Assembly (NCBI GenBank): GCA_035476855.1 | Contig: DATILC010000362.1 | Coordinates: 1 to 23,867 of the forward strand | Direction: 5' to 3' | DNA from: Solimonas_A sp035476855 | GTDB taxonomy: Bacteria > Pseudomonadota > Gammaproteobacteria > Nevskiales > Nevskiaceae | Length of the DNA: 23,867 bases | Shown: positions 8,042 through 16,919 of the stretch, piece after piece | Numbering within the stretch: the first letter of the stretch is position 1 | Layout: each line of letters starts with the position of its first letter | Translations under genes and position numbers: made by a program | The notes under the pieces: model-generated | Database searches by the model: none | What the model was told of the DNA's origin: nothing | The model's input: the letters and a program-made list of their open reading frames with translations, nothing else

Positions 8042-9904
8042 TCAGTGGAAGGCCATGATGGCGATCAGCAGGCAGGCGCCCGCTCCGGCCATGGCGGCAT
8101 AGAAGCGCAGGTTGCCGGTCTGGGTACGCACCAGCACCGCGTTGGCGCCGCGCAGCGTCGCCGGGATCACGCCGATGAAGCTGTCGACGATGTCGTTCTT
8201 GTTGATGTTCGCAGCCCAGACGAAGGGCTTCACGAAGACGCGGTCGTAGAGCCAGTCGAAGCCCCAGGCGCTCCGCCAGAGCTTGCCGATCGCGCCGGTG
8301 AGACCGCCCCGTGCCAGTGCCGCCGGGATCTGCGGGTTCTTCAGGAACAGGAACCAGGACACCGCGATGCCGGCCAGCGAGGCGAACAGCGGCAGGTGCG
8401 CGATCCAGGCCGGGCCGTGGTCGCCCTCGGGGATCGGCGCTTCCGGCAGCAGGCCGGCCAGCGGCAGGTGGATGAAGCCGCCGACCAGCGACAGCACCAG
8501 CAGGATGGCTAGCGGGATGTGGTGGTCCAGCGTGTGCGCGCCATGCGGCGCGTGATGCTTCGCGTCGAAACGTTCCGGCCCGAAGAAGGTGATGAAGATC
8601 AGGCGGAAGCTGTAGACCGCGGTGAGGAAGGCGCCGAACACGCCGGCCAGCCACAGTTCGTGGTTACCGGTGAGGTAGGCCTGGTGCAGGATCTCGTCCT
8701 TCGAGTAGTAGCCCGAGGTGAACGGGAAGGCGGTCAGCGCCAGGGTGCCGATCAGCATGCAGGCGAACACGAAGGGGATGTGCTTGCGCAGGCCGCCCAT
8801 CTTGAAGATGTCCTGCTCGTGGTGCATCGCCAGGATCACCGAGCCCGAGGACAGGAACAGCAGGGCCTTGAAGAAGGCATGCGTCATCAGGTGGAACACC
8901 GCCGGGCCGTAGGCGCCGACGCCCTCGGCCAGGAACATGTAGCCGATCTGGCTCATGGTCGAGTAGGCGAGGATCTTCTTGATGTCGGTCTGCATCAGCG
9001 CGGTGAAGCCGGCCAGCAGCAGGGTGATGGCCCCGACCACGCCGACCATGTGCTGGGCGAAGGGCGACAGCGCGAACAGGTCGTGCATGCGCGCGATCAG
9101 GTACACGCCCGCAGTCACCATGGTTGCCGCATGGATCAGCGCGGAGACCGGGGTAGGGCCGGCCATCGCGTCCGGCAGCCAGGTCTGCAGCGGCAGCTGC
9201 GCCGATTTGCCGACCGCGCCACCCAGCAGCAGCAGGCACACCGTGGTTGCCATGGTCGAGCCGATCGCCCACTGCGTCGGCGCGATCACCGCCAGTTCCT
9301 TGATGTTCAGCGTGCCGAACTCGCGGAACAGCAGGAACAGGCCGATCGCCATGAAGGTATCGCCGACGCGGGTGATGACGAAGGCCTTGCGCGCGGCGGC
9401 GCCGTTGGCCGCATCCTTGTACCAGAAGCCGATCAGCAGGTAGGACGCCAGGCCCACGCCCTCCCAGCCGAAGTACAGGAACAGCAGGTTGTCGCCCAGC
9501 ACCAGGAACAGCATGCTGGCGACGAACAGGTTCATGTACGAGAAGAAGCGGTCGTAGCCCTCGTCGCCGCGCATGTACCAGCTGGCGAACAGGTGGATCA
9601 GGAAGCCGACGCCGGTGATGACGCCGCACATCACCAGCGACAGCGCGTCGAGGTGCAGGGTGAAGCTGGGCGCGAAGTTGCCGACCTGCATCCAGGTCCA
9701 CAGCTGCACTGCGACATAGCCGTCCACCGGCGGGTTGCCGAGGAACTGCCAGCCGGCGACCAGGGTGGTCAGCGCGGAGATGCCGACGCTGCCGACGCCG
9801 ATGATCGCGGCGGGGGTCTCTGAGAGACGGCCACGCGCGAAGGCCAGCAGCACGAAGCCGAGCAGCGGGGCGATGAACACCAGGGGCAGGAAATCCATCG
9901 TCAT
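8042..9904 (-). CDS. nuoL: NuoL: NADH-quinone oxidoreductase subunit L
   Basis: This distal antiporter-like subunit of the membrane arm has the long lateral C-terminal helix. The 620-residue product shows Glu148 in FGWEGVGLASYLLIGFWY, Asp182, Lys233 in GGAVGKSAQLPLQTWLPDAM and His258. They match E. coli NuoL Glu144, Asp178, Lys229 and His254. The C-terminal part after about residue 480 carries the amphipathic region and last membrane helix. The start at 9904 lies 4 bp from the nuoK stop; the ATG two codons downstream (9898) is an alternative. Confidence 0.97.
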   Translation of the reverse strand: MTMDFLPLVFIAPLLGFVLLAFARGRLSETPAAIIGVGSVGISALTTLVAGWQFLGNPPVDGYVAVQLWTWMQVGNFAPSFTLHLDALSLVMCGVITGVGFLIHLFASWYMRGDEGYDRFFSYMNLFVASMLFLVLGDNLLFLYFGWEGVGLASYLLIGFWYKDAANGAAARKAFVITRVGDTFMAIGLFLLFREFGTLNIKELAVIAPTQWAIGSTMATTVCLLLLGGAVGKSAQLPLQTWLPDAMAGPTPVSALIHAATMVTAGVYLIARMHDLFALSPFAQHMVGVVGAITLLLAGFTALMQTDIKKILAYSTMSQIGYMFLAEGVGAYGPAVFHLMTHAFFKALLFLSSGSVILAMHHEQDIFKMGGLRKHIPFVFACMLIGTLALTAFPFTSGYYSKDEILHQAYLTGNHELWLAGVFGAFLTAVYSFRLIFITFFGPERFDAKHHAPHGAHTLDHHIPLAILLVLSLVGGFIHLPLAGLLPEAPIPEGDHGPAWIAHLPLFASLAGIAVSWFLFLKNPQIPAALARGGLTGAIGKLWRSAWGFDWLYDRVFVKPFVWAANINKNDIVDSFIGVIPATLRGANAVLVRTQTGNLRFYAAMAGAGACLLIAIMAFH

Positions 9905-9908
9905 CTTC

Positions 9909-10226
9909 TTATCCCTTCATCGTGCTGGCAGCGTCGACGTCCAGCGTGCGGAAGCGACGATAGAGCTGGATCACCAGGGCCAGGCCGACGCAGGCTTCGG
10001 CGGCGGCCAGGGTCAGCACCAGGATGAACATGATCTGGCCGTCCGGCGCCTGCCAGCGGCTGCCGGCGGTGACGAAGGCCAGGCCGGTGGCGTTCATCAT
10101 CACCTCGATCGACATCAGCATGAAGATGATGTTGCGGCGCAGGATCAGGCCGCAGAGGCCGAGCGCGAACAGCGCCGCGGCAAGCAGGAGCGCATGCTCC
10201 ATCGGGATGGCGGGCATCGGCGTCAT
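9909..10226 (-). CDS. nuoK: NuoK: NADH-quinone oxidoreductase subunit K
   Basis: This small membrane subunit (105 residues, three helices) helps couple quinone reduction to pumping. Conserved Glu41 (in MSIEVMMNATGLAFV) and Glu77 (in LTLAAAEACVGLALV) match E. coli NuoK Glu36 and Glu72. The start at 10226 overlaps the nuoJ TGA as ATGA, which favours it. ATGs three and eight codons downstream would give a length closer to the E. coli protein (100 residues). A longer reading frame upstream to 10463 lies over nuoJ and is spurious. Confidence 0.96.
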   Translation of the reverse strand: MTPMPAIPMEHALLLAAALFALGLCGLILRRNIIFMLMSIEVMMNATGLAFVTAGSRWQAPDGQIMFILVLTLAAAEACVGLALVIQLYRRFRTLDVDAASTMKG

Positions 10227-10723
10227 TGGTCGTCGGTCTTGCCGAGGTGGTAGGCGGCGACGAGGCCGGCCAGCAGCAGCATCGAGGCCAGTTCCACCGC
10301 CAGCAGGTAGGGGCCGTAGAGGGCGATGCCGACCGCCTTGGCATCGATCTCCTGCAGGCCGACCGCGGTCAGCTGGGCCTGGGGCCAGAGGATGCGACCG
10401 AGCAGGTACAGCAGCAGGCCGGACAGCAGCGCCGGGCCGATGGCGGCCATCGGCGACAGCCACACCCGTTCCTGCTCGACCGTGCGCCGGCCGAGGTTGA
10501 GCATCATCACCACGAACACGAACAGCACCATGATGGCGCCGGCGTAGACGATCACCTGCAGCACGCCGGCAAAGGGTGCGCCGAGGGTGAAGAAGGTGGT
10601 CGCGACGGCCAGCAGCGACAGCACCAGGTAGAGCAGGGCATGCACCGGGTGCGGGCTGGTCACGACCATCAGGGTCGAGAACAGGGCGATGGTGGCAGCG
10701 GCGTAGAAGGTCAGTTCGATCAT
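10223..10723 (-). CDS. nuoJ: NuoJ: NADH-quinone oxidoreductase subunit J
   Basis: This five-helix membrane subunit of complex I is 166 residues long. The diagnostic third helix, VIVYAGAIMVLFVFVVMML (57-75), contains the glycine/alanine break that forms the pi-bulge, and the preceding conserved Tyr60 is present. AAGGGA precedes the ATG. It lies 10 bp after nuoI and overlaps nuoK by 4 bp. Confidence 0.96.
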   Translation of the reverse strand: MIELTFYAAATIALFSTLMVVTSPHPVHALLYLVLSLLAVATTFFTLGAPFAGVLQVIVYAGAIMVLFVFVVMMLNLGRRTVEQERVWLSPMAAIGPALLSGLLLYLLGRILWPQAQLTAVGLQEIDAKAVGIALYGPYLLAVELASMLLLAGLVAAYHLGKTDDQ

Positions 10724-10733
10724 CGTCGGTCCC

Positions 10734-11291
10734 TTACGGCAGCAGGCTCTTGATGTCGATCGGCGGCTCTTCGTTGAGCGCCTCGCCCTTGTCCTTGCCC
10801 TTGATGGCCATGCCGGCGACCCGGTAGAAGTTGTAGTCCGGGTACTTGCCGGGGCCGTCGATCAGCAGGTGCTGCTTTTCGTAGACCAGGTTCTGGCGGT
10901 TGTACTCGCCCATCTCGTAGTCCGGCGTCAGCTGGATCGCGTTGGTCGGGCAGGCTTCCTCGCAGAGGCCGCAGAAGATGCAGCGCGAGAAGTTGATGCG
11001 GAAGAATTCCGGGTACCAGCGACCGTCGTCCTTCTCCGCCTTCTGCAGCGAGATGCAGCCCACCGGGCAGGCCACCGCGCAGAGGTTGCAGGCGACGCAG
11101 CGCTCCTCGCCATCCGGATCGCGGGTCAGCACGATGCGGCCGCGATAGCGCGGCGGCACATAGGGCTTCTGTTCCGGGTACTGGATGGTGTCGCGCGGGC
11201 GCCAGCTGTGGGAGAAGATCATCCCGATGCTGCGCAGCTGGGTCCAGATGCCGTACATCACACCCTTGAATGTGGCTTTTTCGGGGCTCAT
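10734..11291 (-). CDS. nuoI: NuoI: NADH-quinone oxidoreductase subunit I (2x[4Fe-4S])
   Basis: This peripheral-arm subunit carries clusters N6a and N6b, which pass electrons toward N2. The 185-residue protein has two ferredoxin motifs: Cys65, 68, 71, 75 (CVACNLCAVACP) and Cys104, 107, 110, 114 (CIFCGLCEEACP). The N-terminal helix lies along the membrane. Both clusters are complete. The start codon follows the nuoH stop by 1 bp. Confidence 0.98.
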   Translation of the reverse strand: MSPEKATFKGVMYGIWTQLRSIGMIFSHSWRPRDTIQYPEQKPYVPPRYRGRIVLTRDPDGEERCVACNLCAVACPVGCISLQKAEKDDGRWYPEFFRINFSRCIFCGLCEEACPTNAIQLTPDYEMGEYNRQNLVYEKQHLLIDGPGKYPDYNFYRVAGMAIKGKDKGEALNEEPPIDIKSLLP

Positions 11292-11292
11292 G

Positions 11293-12303
11293 TCAGGCTC
11301 CGGAACCCTGCCACAGGATCACTGCGGCAGTGACGAGTAGATTGATCAGCGACAGCGGCAGGCAGACTTTCCAGGCCGCCGACATCATGTGGTCGTAGCG
11401 CGGGCGCGGCAGGGCGGCGCGCAGCAGGATGAAGCTGGACATGAAGAACAGGCACTTGATCGCGAACCACACGAACGGAATCTGCTCGGTCCAGAACGGG
11501 CCTTCCCAGCCGCCGAAGAACAGCGCCACGGTAATGCCCGAGACCATCACGATGCCGACGTACTCGCCGACGAAGAACATGCCGAACTTCATGCCCGAAT
11601 ATTCGGTGTGGTAGCCGGCGGCCAGTTCCGACTCGGCTTCCGGCAGGTCGAAGGGCGTGCGGTGGGTCACCGCGATGCCGGCCAGCGACCAGACGCAGAA
11701 GCCGATGAACTGCGGCACGATCAGCCAGGTGCCGTTGATCTGGTACTCGACGATCTCGCGCAGGTTGAACGAGCCGACCTGCATCACCACGCCCATCAGC
11801 GACAGGCCCATGAACACTTCGTAGGAGATGGTCTGCGCGGTCGAGCGCAGGCCGCCGAGCAGGGCGTACTTGCTGTTCGACGACCAGCCACCGAGCATCA
11901 CCGCGTAGACCGCGAGGCCAGCGATGGCGAAGAAGAACAGCAGGCCCAGGTCCGGCGCGGCGACGCCCCAGTTCGGCGTGATCGGCACGAACAGGAAGCC
12001 CATCATCATCAGGCTCATCGCGATCAGCGGCGCCAGGATGAAGGTGAACTTGTCGACGAAGGGCGGCGTCCAGTCTTCCTTGAAGAAGATCTTGACCATG
12101 TCGGCGATGACCTGGCCGAGGCCGAAGGGGCCGACGCGGTTGGGGCCGTAGCGGTCCTGCCACAGCGCCAGCAGGCGACGTTCCAGCCAGATCATCCAGG
12201 CGGCCGAGATCACCAGGCCAAGCAGGATGATCACGGCCTTCGCCATCGCCCAGATGGCGGCGAGGACGGTTGGAGTGCTGAGCCAGTCGATCAGGGCGGA
12301 CAT
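11293..12303 (-). CDS. nuoH: NuoH: NADH-quinone oxidoreductase subunit H
   Basis: This membrane subunit forms much of the quinone chamber together with NuoB and NuoCD. The 336-residue product has WLERRLLALWQDRYGPNRVGP near the N-terminus and the acidic loop AYAVMLGGWSSNSKYALLGG. It also has the RTPFDLPEAESELAAGYHTEYSG segment typical of NuoH. About eight hydrophobic helices are evident. The length is close to E. coli NuoH (325). The gene starts 4 bp after nuoG. Confidence 0.98.
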   Translation of the reverse strand: MSALIDWLSTPTVLAAIWAMAKAVIILLGLVISAAWMIWLERRLLALWQDRYGPNRVGPFGLGQVIADMVKIFFKEDWTPPFVDKFTFILAPLIAMSLMMMGFLFVPITPNWGVAAPDLGLLFFFAIAGLAVYAVMLGGWSSNSKYALLGGLRSTAQTISYEVFMGLSLMGVVMQVGSFNLREIVEYQINGTWLIVPQFIGFCVWSLAGIAVTHRTPFDLPEAESELAAGYHTEYSGMKFGMFFVGEYVGIVMVSGITVALFFGGWEGPFWTEQIPFVWFAIKCLFFMSSFILLRAALPRPRYDHMMSAAWKVCLPLSLINLLVTAAVILWQGSGA

Positions 12304-12307
12304 CGGC

Positions 12308-15019
12308 TCAGGCTCCCTTGCTCACGGTGGCGGAGCAGCCCGCGGTCAGTGGCGGCACGCCGGCCAGGCCCACCGGCAGGCCCAGCACGCCGACCGGCAG
12401 GTCGGGACGCACGCGCGCCGGCAGGCTGAAGCTCTGGCCATCGAGCGTGATGCTGATGCGCTCGCCATGGTTGATGCCGTGCTTCGCCGCGTCGGCGATG
12501 CTGATCGCCGCATAGCTGGCCGGGATGCGCTTCTGGATCGGACCCGCACGCGCCGTCAGCTCCTCGCTGCCGAAGTGCTGGTACAGCGGCTCGACGCGCA
12601 GCGCGCCGTTGGGCTTCAGGGCCTCGGGCACCGCGCTGTAGTAGGCGGACTTGCCGGCGCCGCTGGCGAGCAGTTGCACGCCCGGATCGCCACCCAGCAA
12701 GGCACCGCCAACCTCGGCCTGGAACTTGTTCCAGGCCTGCGGGCTGTTCCAGCCCGGCGCCCAGGCGAAGGGCAGCAGTTCGGAGGGGCGATCGATGCCG
12801 GAGGCGCCGTTGACGCCTTCCATCGAGAAGGACAGCGCCGAGTCAGCGTCCTGGGTCGAACGCGGCTCGTGCACGAACAGGTTGGCGCGCGCGGCGGTGC
12901 GGCCGGACTGGCGCTGCGGCGCACGCGCGATCTTCATGCCCTTGATGCGGAAGCTGGCACCCGGCGCGGCGGCGACGATGCCCTTGAGCGCCGGCAGCGC
13001 GGCTTCGGCCTGCGCCAGCACGTCGTCGAGGCATTCCTTCGCCGCCGCGCCGTTCTGCATGCGGTCGAGCCAGCGCCAGGACTCGGCGACGGCGACCTTG
13101 CGGTCGTAGTAGGCAGGATCGAAGTTCTGGAAAAAGCGCTGTGCGCGGCCTTCGTAGTTGATCAGCGTGCCGTCGCCCTCGGCGAAGGTCGCCGCCGGCA
13201 GCAGGGCCTGGGCGCGCTGGGTGGTGCGGGTGTTCTGGTGATCGAGTACCAGCAGCATGGCCTTGGCCAGCGCCGCGTCGATGCGGGCCGCCGGCAGGCG
13301 CGTGTAGAGGTCATTCTCGACCACCACGACCACACTGGGCTCGCGCGCGGCGCGGTCCAGCAGGGTTTCGAGGTCGCTGGCTTCGAACAGGGCCAGGCCG
13401 AGGCTGTTGGCCTCCGGCACCGCAAGGCAGATCTCGGTGGCCGGGTTCTGCGCGGCCAGCGCCCAGGCGATGTTGGCGGCCGCCTGGATCACGGCGGCGT
13501 CGCCGCAGCCGGTGCCGGAGACGATCAGCGGGCGCTTGGCGTTCTTCAGCGTCGCGGCGATGGCCTGCGCCAGTTCCACGGTCTTGGCGTCGAGGCCCGG
13601 CACCGCCGGGCTGGCCGCGTCCAGCGCATGCGCGATCGCGTAGCCGAGGCGGGCCAGATCCGGTGCGGCAGCGTGGTGAGTCGCCTTGGCGATGTCATCG
13701 ATGCGCGTCGCCGCCGGCGTGGCGATGTAGATCGGGTTGATCTGGCGCTGCGCGATGTCGGCGGAGGACGCGGCCTGCCAGTCCGGCACCTTCTTCTCGG
13801 CGCACATCGTGCTGGCCTTGCCCCTGGCGGCCTGGCGCAGGGACAGGGCGATGCGCGGCGCGGTGGCCAGCACGTCCTCGCCCAGCACCAGCACGGCGTC
13901 GGCGTCCTCCATCGAGCGCGGCGTCGCGGTCTTCGCGGCGCCCTTGCGCTGCACGTCGAGGCACAGCTTCACCAGTGTAGCGTCGAGCGCGGTCTGGCCG
14001 TTGCTGAAGTTGGCGGCGCCGACCAGTTCGCGCAGGGCGTAGTTGGATTCGATCGAGGCGCGCGGCGAGCCGATGCCCAGCACCGGCTTGCCGGCCTGGA
14101 GCTGCTGGCGGATGAACTCCAGCGCGTCCTCCAGCGACTCCATCTGGCCGAGGCGGCCGTCCTTGGCGACCAGCAGCTGGCGCGGCCGGTCCTTGTTGTT
14201 GACGTAGCCGTAGCCGAAGCGGCCGCGGTCGCAGAGGAAGTAGCCGTTGATCTCGCCGTGGTAGCGGTTCTCGATGCGGCGCACTTCGCCGTAGCGTTCG
14301 CCCGGCGAGATGTTGCAGCCCACCGCGCAGCCGTTGCAGATGCTGGGCGCGAACTGCATGTCCCACTTGCGCGTGTACCGCTCGGAGTGGGTCTTGTCGG
14401 TGAACACGCCGGTGGGGCAGACCTCGGTGAGGTTGCCGGAGAACTCACTCTCCAGCGTGCCGTCCTGGGCGCGGCCGAAGTAGACGTTGGCCGCCGTGCC
14501 GAACACGCCGAGGTCGGTGCCGCCGGCGTAGTCGTTGTAGTAGCGCGTGCAGCGGTAGCAGGAGATGCAGCGGTTCATCTCGTGGCCGATGAAGGGCCCG
14601 AGGTCCTGGTTGCGGTGGGTACGCTTGGTGAAGCGGTACTCGCGGTTGTGATGACCGGTCATCACGGTCATGTCCTGCAGATGACAGTGGCCACCTTCCT
14701 CGCAGACCGGGCAGTCGTGCGGGTGGTTGGTCATCAGGAAGGAGATGATGGTCTCGCGGAATTCCTTGGCCTCGGCGTCGTCGATCGAGATGAACGTCTT
14801 GTCCGTGGTCGGCGTCATGCAGGACATGACGATGCGACCGTTCTTGTCGTCCTCGTCCTTGAACTGCTTGACCGCGCACTGGCGGCAGGCGCCGACCGAG
14901 TCGAGCGCCGGATGCCAGCAGAAATAGGGGATGTCCAGGCCCAGCGAGAGGCAGGTCTGCAGCAGGTTGTCGCCGCCCTTGACCTCGTACTGCGTGCCGT
15001 CAACGTGAATGGTGGCCAT
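12308..15019 (-). CDS. nuoG: NuoG: NADH-quinone oxidoreductase subunit G, with N7 motif
   Basis: This is the large iron-sulfur subunit of the NADH dehydrogenase module, 903 residues, close to E. coli NuoG (908). Visible ligands are: N1b Cys34, 45, 48, 67; N5 His99, Cys103, 106, 112; N4 Cys151, 154, 157, 201; and N7 Cys228, 231, 235, 263. The N7 pattern (CxxC, xxxC, then 27 residues and Cys) is intact. N7 lies off the main electron path and is present only in some bacterial lineages. The C-terminal two thirds is the molybdopterin-oxidoreductase-like domain without an expected cofactor role. It starts 11 bp after nuoF. Confidence 0.98.
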   Translation of the reverse strand: MATIHVDGTQYEVKGGDNLLQTCLSLGLDIPYFCWHPALDSVGACRQCAVKQFKDEDDKNGRIVMSCMTPTTDKTFISIDDAEAKEFRETIISFLMTNHPHDCPVCEEGGHCHLQDMTVMTGHHNREYRFTKRTHRNQDLGPFIGHEMNRCISCYRCTRYYNDYAGGTDLGVFGTAANVYFGRAQDGTLESEFSGNLTEVCPTGVFTDKTHSERYTRKWDMQFAPSICNGCAVGCNISPGERYGEVRRIENRYHGEINGYFLCDRGRFGYGYVNNKDRPRQLLVAKDGRLGQMESLEDALEFIRQQLQAGKPVLGIGSPRASIESNYALRELVGAANFSNGQTALDATLVKLCLDVQRKGAAKTATPRSMEDADAVLVLGEDVLATAPRIALSLRQAARGKASTMCAEKKVPDWQAASSADIAQRQINPIYIATPAATRIDDIAKATHHAAAPDLARLGYAIAHALDAASPAVPGLDAKTVELAQAIAATLKNAKRPLIVSGTGCGDAAVIQAAANIAWALAAQNPATEICLAVPEANSLGLALFEASDLETLLDRAAREPSVVVVVENDLYTRLPAARIDAALAKAMLLVLDHQNTRTTQRAQALLPAATFAEGDGTLINYEGRAQRFFQNFDPAYYDRKVAVAESWRWLDRMQNGAAAKECLDDVLAQAEAALPALKGIVAAAPGASFRIKGMKIARAPQRQSGRTAARANLFVHEPRSTQDADSALSFSMEGVNGASGIDRPSELLPFAWAPGWNSPQAWNKFQAEVGGALLGGDPGVQLLASGAGKSAYYSAVPEALKPNGALRVEPLYQHFGSEELTARAGPIQKRIPASYAAISIADAAKHGINHGERISITLDGQSFSLPARVRPDLPVGVLGLPVGLAGVPPLTAGCSATVSKGA

Positions 15020-15030
15020 ATCGGTTCAGT

Positions 15031-16407
15031 TCACTTTTTCGGCGCGTGGTCGCGGTGGTCGGTGATGTCCGGCAATCCGCCGGGAATGGTGCAGACCTCG
15101 GGCTTCTGGTCGTCCAGCTCGCACACCGTGCCGATTTCGAATTCGTGGCGGAAATACTTGATCGCCGACTGCAGCGGCTCCATCGCGCCCGGTGCATGGG
15201 CGCAGAAGGTGCGGCCCGGACCGAGCCAGCGCGTCATCCGCGACAGCTGGTCGATGTCGCCGGTCTTGCCTTCGCCCCGCTCGATGGCCTGGAGCAGCTT
15301 CACCGTCCAGGGCAGGCCGTCGCGGCAGGGCGTGCACCAGCCGCAGGACTCGCGGGAGAAGAACTCCTCGAGATTGCGCACCGCGGCAACGATGCTCTGG
15401 TCCTCGGCCACCACCGTGATCAGGCCGGTGCCCATGCGCGAACCGGCGCGGGCGATGGTGTCGAAGTCCATCGGCAGGTCGAGGTGTTCGGGCAGCAGGA
15501 AATCGGTGGACGCGCCACCCGGCAGCCAGGCCTTGAGCTTCTTGCCGCCGCGCATGCCGCCGGCGTGGTCTTCCAGCAGCTCGCGCGCGGTGGTGCCCAT
15601 CGGCAGTTCCCAGCAGCCCGGCTTGTTGGCGCGGCCGGAAACCCCGTAGAGCTTGGTGCCGGCGTCGCTGCTCTTGCCCTTCGACAGTTCCTTGAACCAG
15701 CTCGGGCTCTGCACGAGGATGTGCGGGATGGTGCACAGGGTCTCGACGTTGTTGACGATCGTCGGGCGACCCCAGAGGCCGGCGATCTGCGGGAACGGCG
15801 GCTTGGCACGCGGGTTGGCGCGGCGGCCTTCCAGCGAGTTGATCAGCGCGGTTTCCTCGCCGCAGATGTAGCGGCCGGCGCCGGTGTGGACGTAGAGCTC
15901 GAAGCTCCACGGCCCACCCAGCACGTTCGGGCCCAGCAGGCCGGCGGCGCGGGCCTCGGCAATGGCCTGGTTCAGGCGCTCGGCGGCGACGACGTACTCG
16001 CCGCGCAGGAAGATGTAGCCGGTCTGCGCCTGGATCGCGTAGGCCGCGACCGCCATCGACTCGACCAGCTGGTGCGGCGCCTGCTCCATCAGCAGGCGGT
16101 CCTTGAAGGTGCCGGGCTCCATCTCGTCGGCGTTGCAGACGAGGTACTTGGCGCCGGCGTCCGGCCCCATCGGGATCAATGACCACTTGATGCCGGTCGG
16201 AAAGCCCGCGCCGCCACGGCCGCGCAGGTTGGCCTCCTTGACCTTGGCCTGCACATCCTGCGGCTTGTATTCCCTGATCGCCTTGCGCAGGGCGGCGTAG
16301 CCACCCTCGGCCTCGTAGCCCTTGAGGTCCAGCGGGCCGGCGTCGCGGTCGATCAGCCGGGTCAGCGGCCGCTGGTAGTTCGGGTCCTTCGCGCTGCGCA
16401 GCGTCAT
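15031..16407 (-). CDS. nuoF: NuoF: NADH-quinone oxidoreductase subunit F (FMN, N3)
   Basis: This is the NADH-oxidising subunit, with FMN and cluster N3. The 458-residue protein has the glycine-rich FMN/NADH loop GRGGAGFPTG (63-72), CNADEMEPGTFKDR (91-104) and GAGRYICGEETALINSLEG (176-194). N3 ligands are Cys355, Cys358, Cys361 (SCGWCTPCRDG) and Cys402, a constant offset of four from E. coli NuoF. The C-terminus is extended by a charged tail ending DITDHRDHAPKK. Its ATG overlaps the nuoE stop as ATGA. Confidence 0.98.
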   Translation of the reverse strand: MTLRSAKDPNYQRPLTRLIDRDAGPLDLKGYEAEGGYAALRKAIREYKPQDVQAKVKEANLRGRGGAGFPTGIKWSLIPMGPDAGAKYLVCNADEMEPGTFKDRLLMEQAPHQLVESMAVAAYAIQAQTGYIFLRGEYVVAAERLNQAIAEARAAGLLGPNVLGGPWSFELYVHTGAGRYICGEETALINSLEGRRANPRAKPPFPQIAGLWGRPTIVNNVETLCTIPHILVQSPSWFKELSKGKSSDAGTKLYGVSGRANKPGCWELPMGTTARELLEDHAGGMRGGKKLKAWLPGGASTDFLLPEHLDLPMDFDTIARAGSRMGTGLITVVAEDQSIVAAVRNLEEFFSRESCGWCTPCRDGLPWTVKLLQAIERGEGKTGDIDQLSRMTRWLGPGRTFCAHAPGAMEPLQSAIKYFRHEFEIGTVCELDDQKPEVCTIPGGLPDITDHRDHAPKK

Positions 16408-16919
16408 GCGTAGGTCCCCAGGATCTTCGCCACATCGGCCGGCTCGACCGGACCATGCAGGTCGTCGTCGATCATCATCGTCGCGCCGCGATCGCAGGCG
16501 CCGAGGCAGCAGATCGGCAGCAGGGTGAAGCGGCCATCCTGGGTGGTGCGGCCGTAGTCGACGCCCAGTTGCTTGACCAGTTCGGCCTTCAGTTCGTCGT
16601 AGCCGGTCAGGTGGCAGGAGATGCTGTCGCAGACCTTGATCACGTGGCGGCCGACCGGGCGGCGGAAGATCAGGCTGTAGAAGGTGGCGACGCCTTCCAG
16701 CTCCGCGGCGCTGATGCCGATGGCCTGGGCCAGCACGGGAATCGCCGCGTCCGGCACCCAGCCACGGCGCTTCTGCACCGCCTTGAGCGCGTCGATGCTG
16801 GCGGCGCGACCGTCGGGGTAGTGGGTCAGGGCGTGCTCGATCTCATGCTGCTCGTCCTCGGAAAGGACGAAGCCGGGCTGGTTGAGATCGGCGAGTTTGA
16901 CGACTTTATCTGTCGACAT
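16404..16919 (-). CDS. nuoE: NuoE: NADH-quinone oxidoreductase subunit E ([2Fe-2S] N1a)
   Basis: This thioredoxin-fold subunit carries cluster N1a and contacts NuoF. The 171-residue product has ligands Cys97, Cys102 (VCDSISCHLTG), Cys138 and Cys142 (ICCLGACDRG), matching E. coli NuoE Cys92, 97, 133 and 137. The N-terminal helical domain includes VATFYSLIFRRPVGRHVIKVC. The start lies inside the nuoCD end: the genes overlap by 14 bp (16906-16919), the longest overlap in this operon. Confidence 0.97.
   Translation of the reverse strand: MSTDKVVKLADLNQPGFVLSEDEQHEIEHALTHYPDGRAASIDALKAVQKRRGWVPDAAIPVLAQAIGISAAELEGVATFYSLIFRRPVGRHVIKVCDSISCHLTGYDELKAELVKQLGVDYGRTTQDGRFTLLPICCLGACDRGATMMIDDDLHGPVEPADVAKILGTYA

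Noticed and set aside
12227..15649. A 1140-codon open frame on the plus strand, opposite nuoG and nuoF
   Set aside because: Its predicted protein is a low-complexity mix rich in Arg, His, Gln, Val and Ala with no recognisable domain. It lies entirely antisense to nuoG and part of nuoF, whose motifs are intact. Such frames are a by-product of high-GC codon bias.
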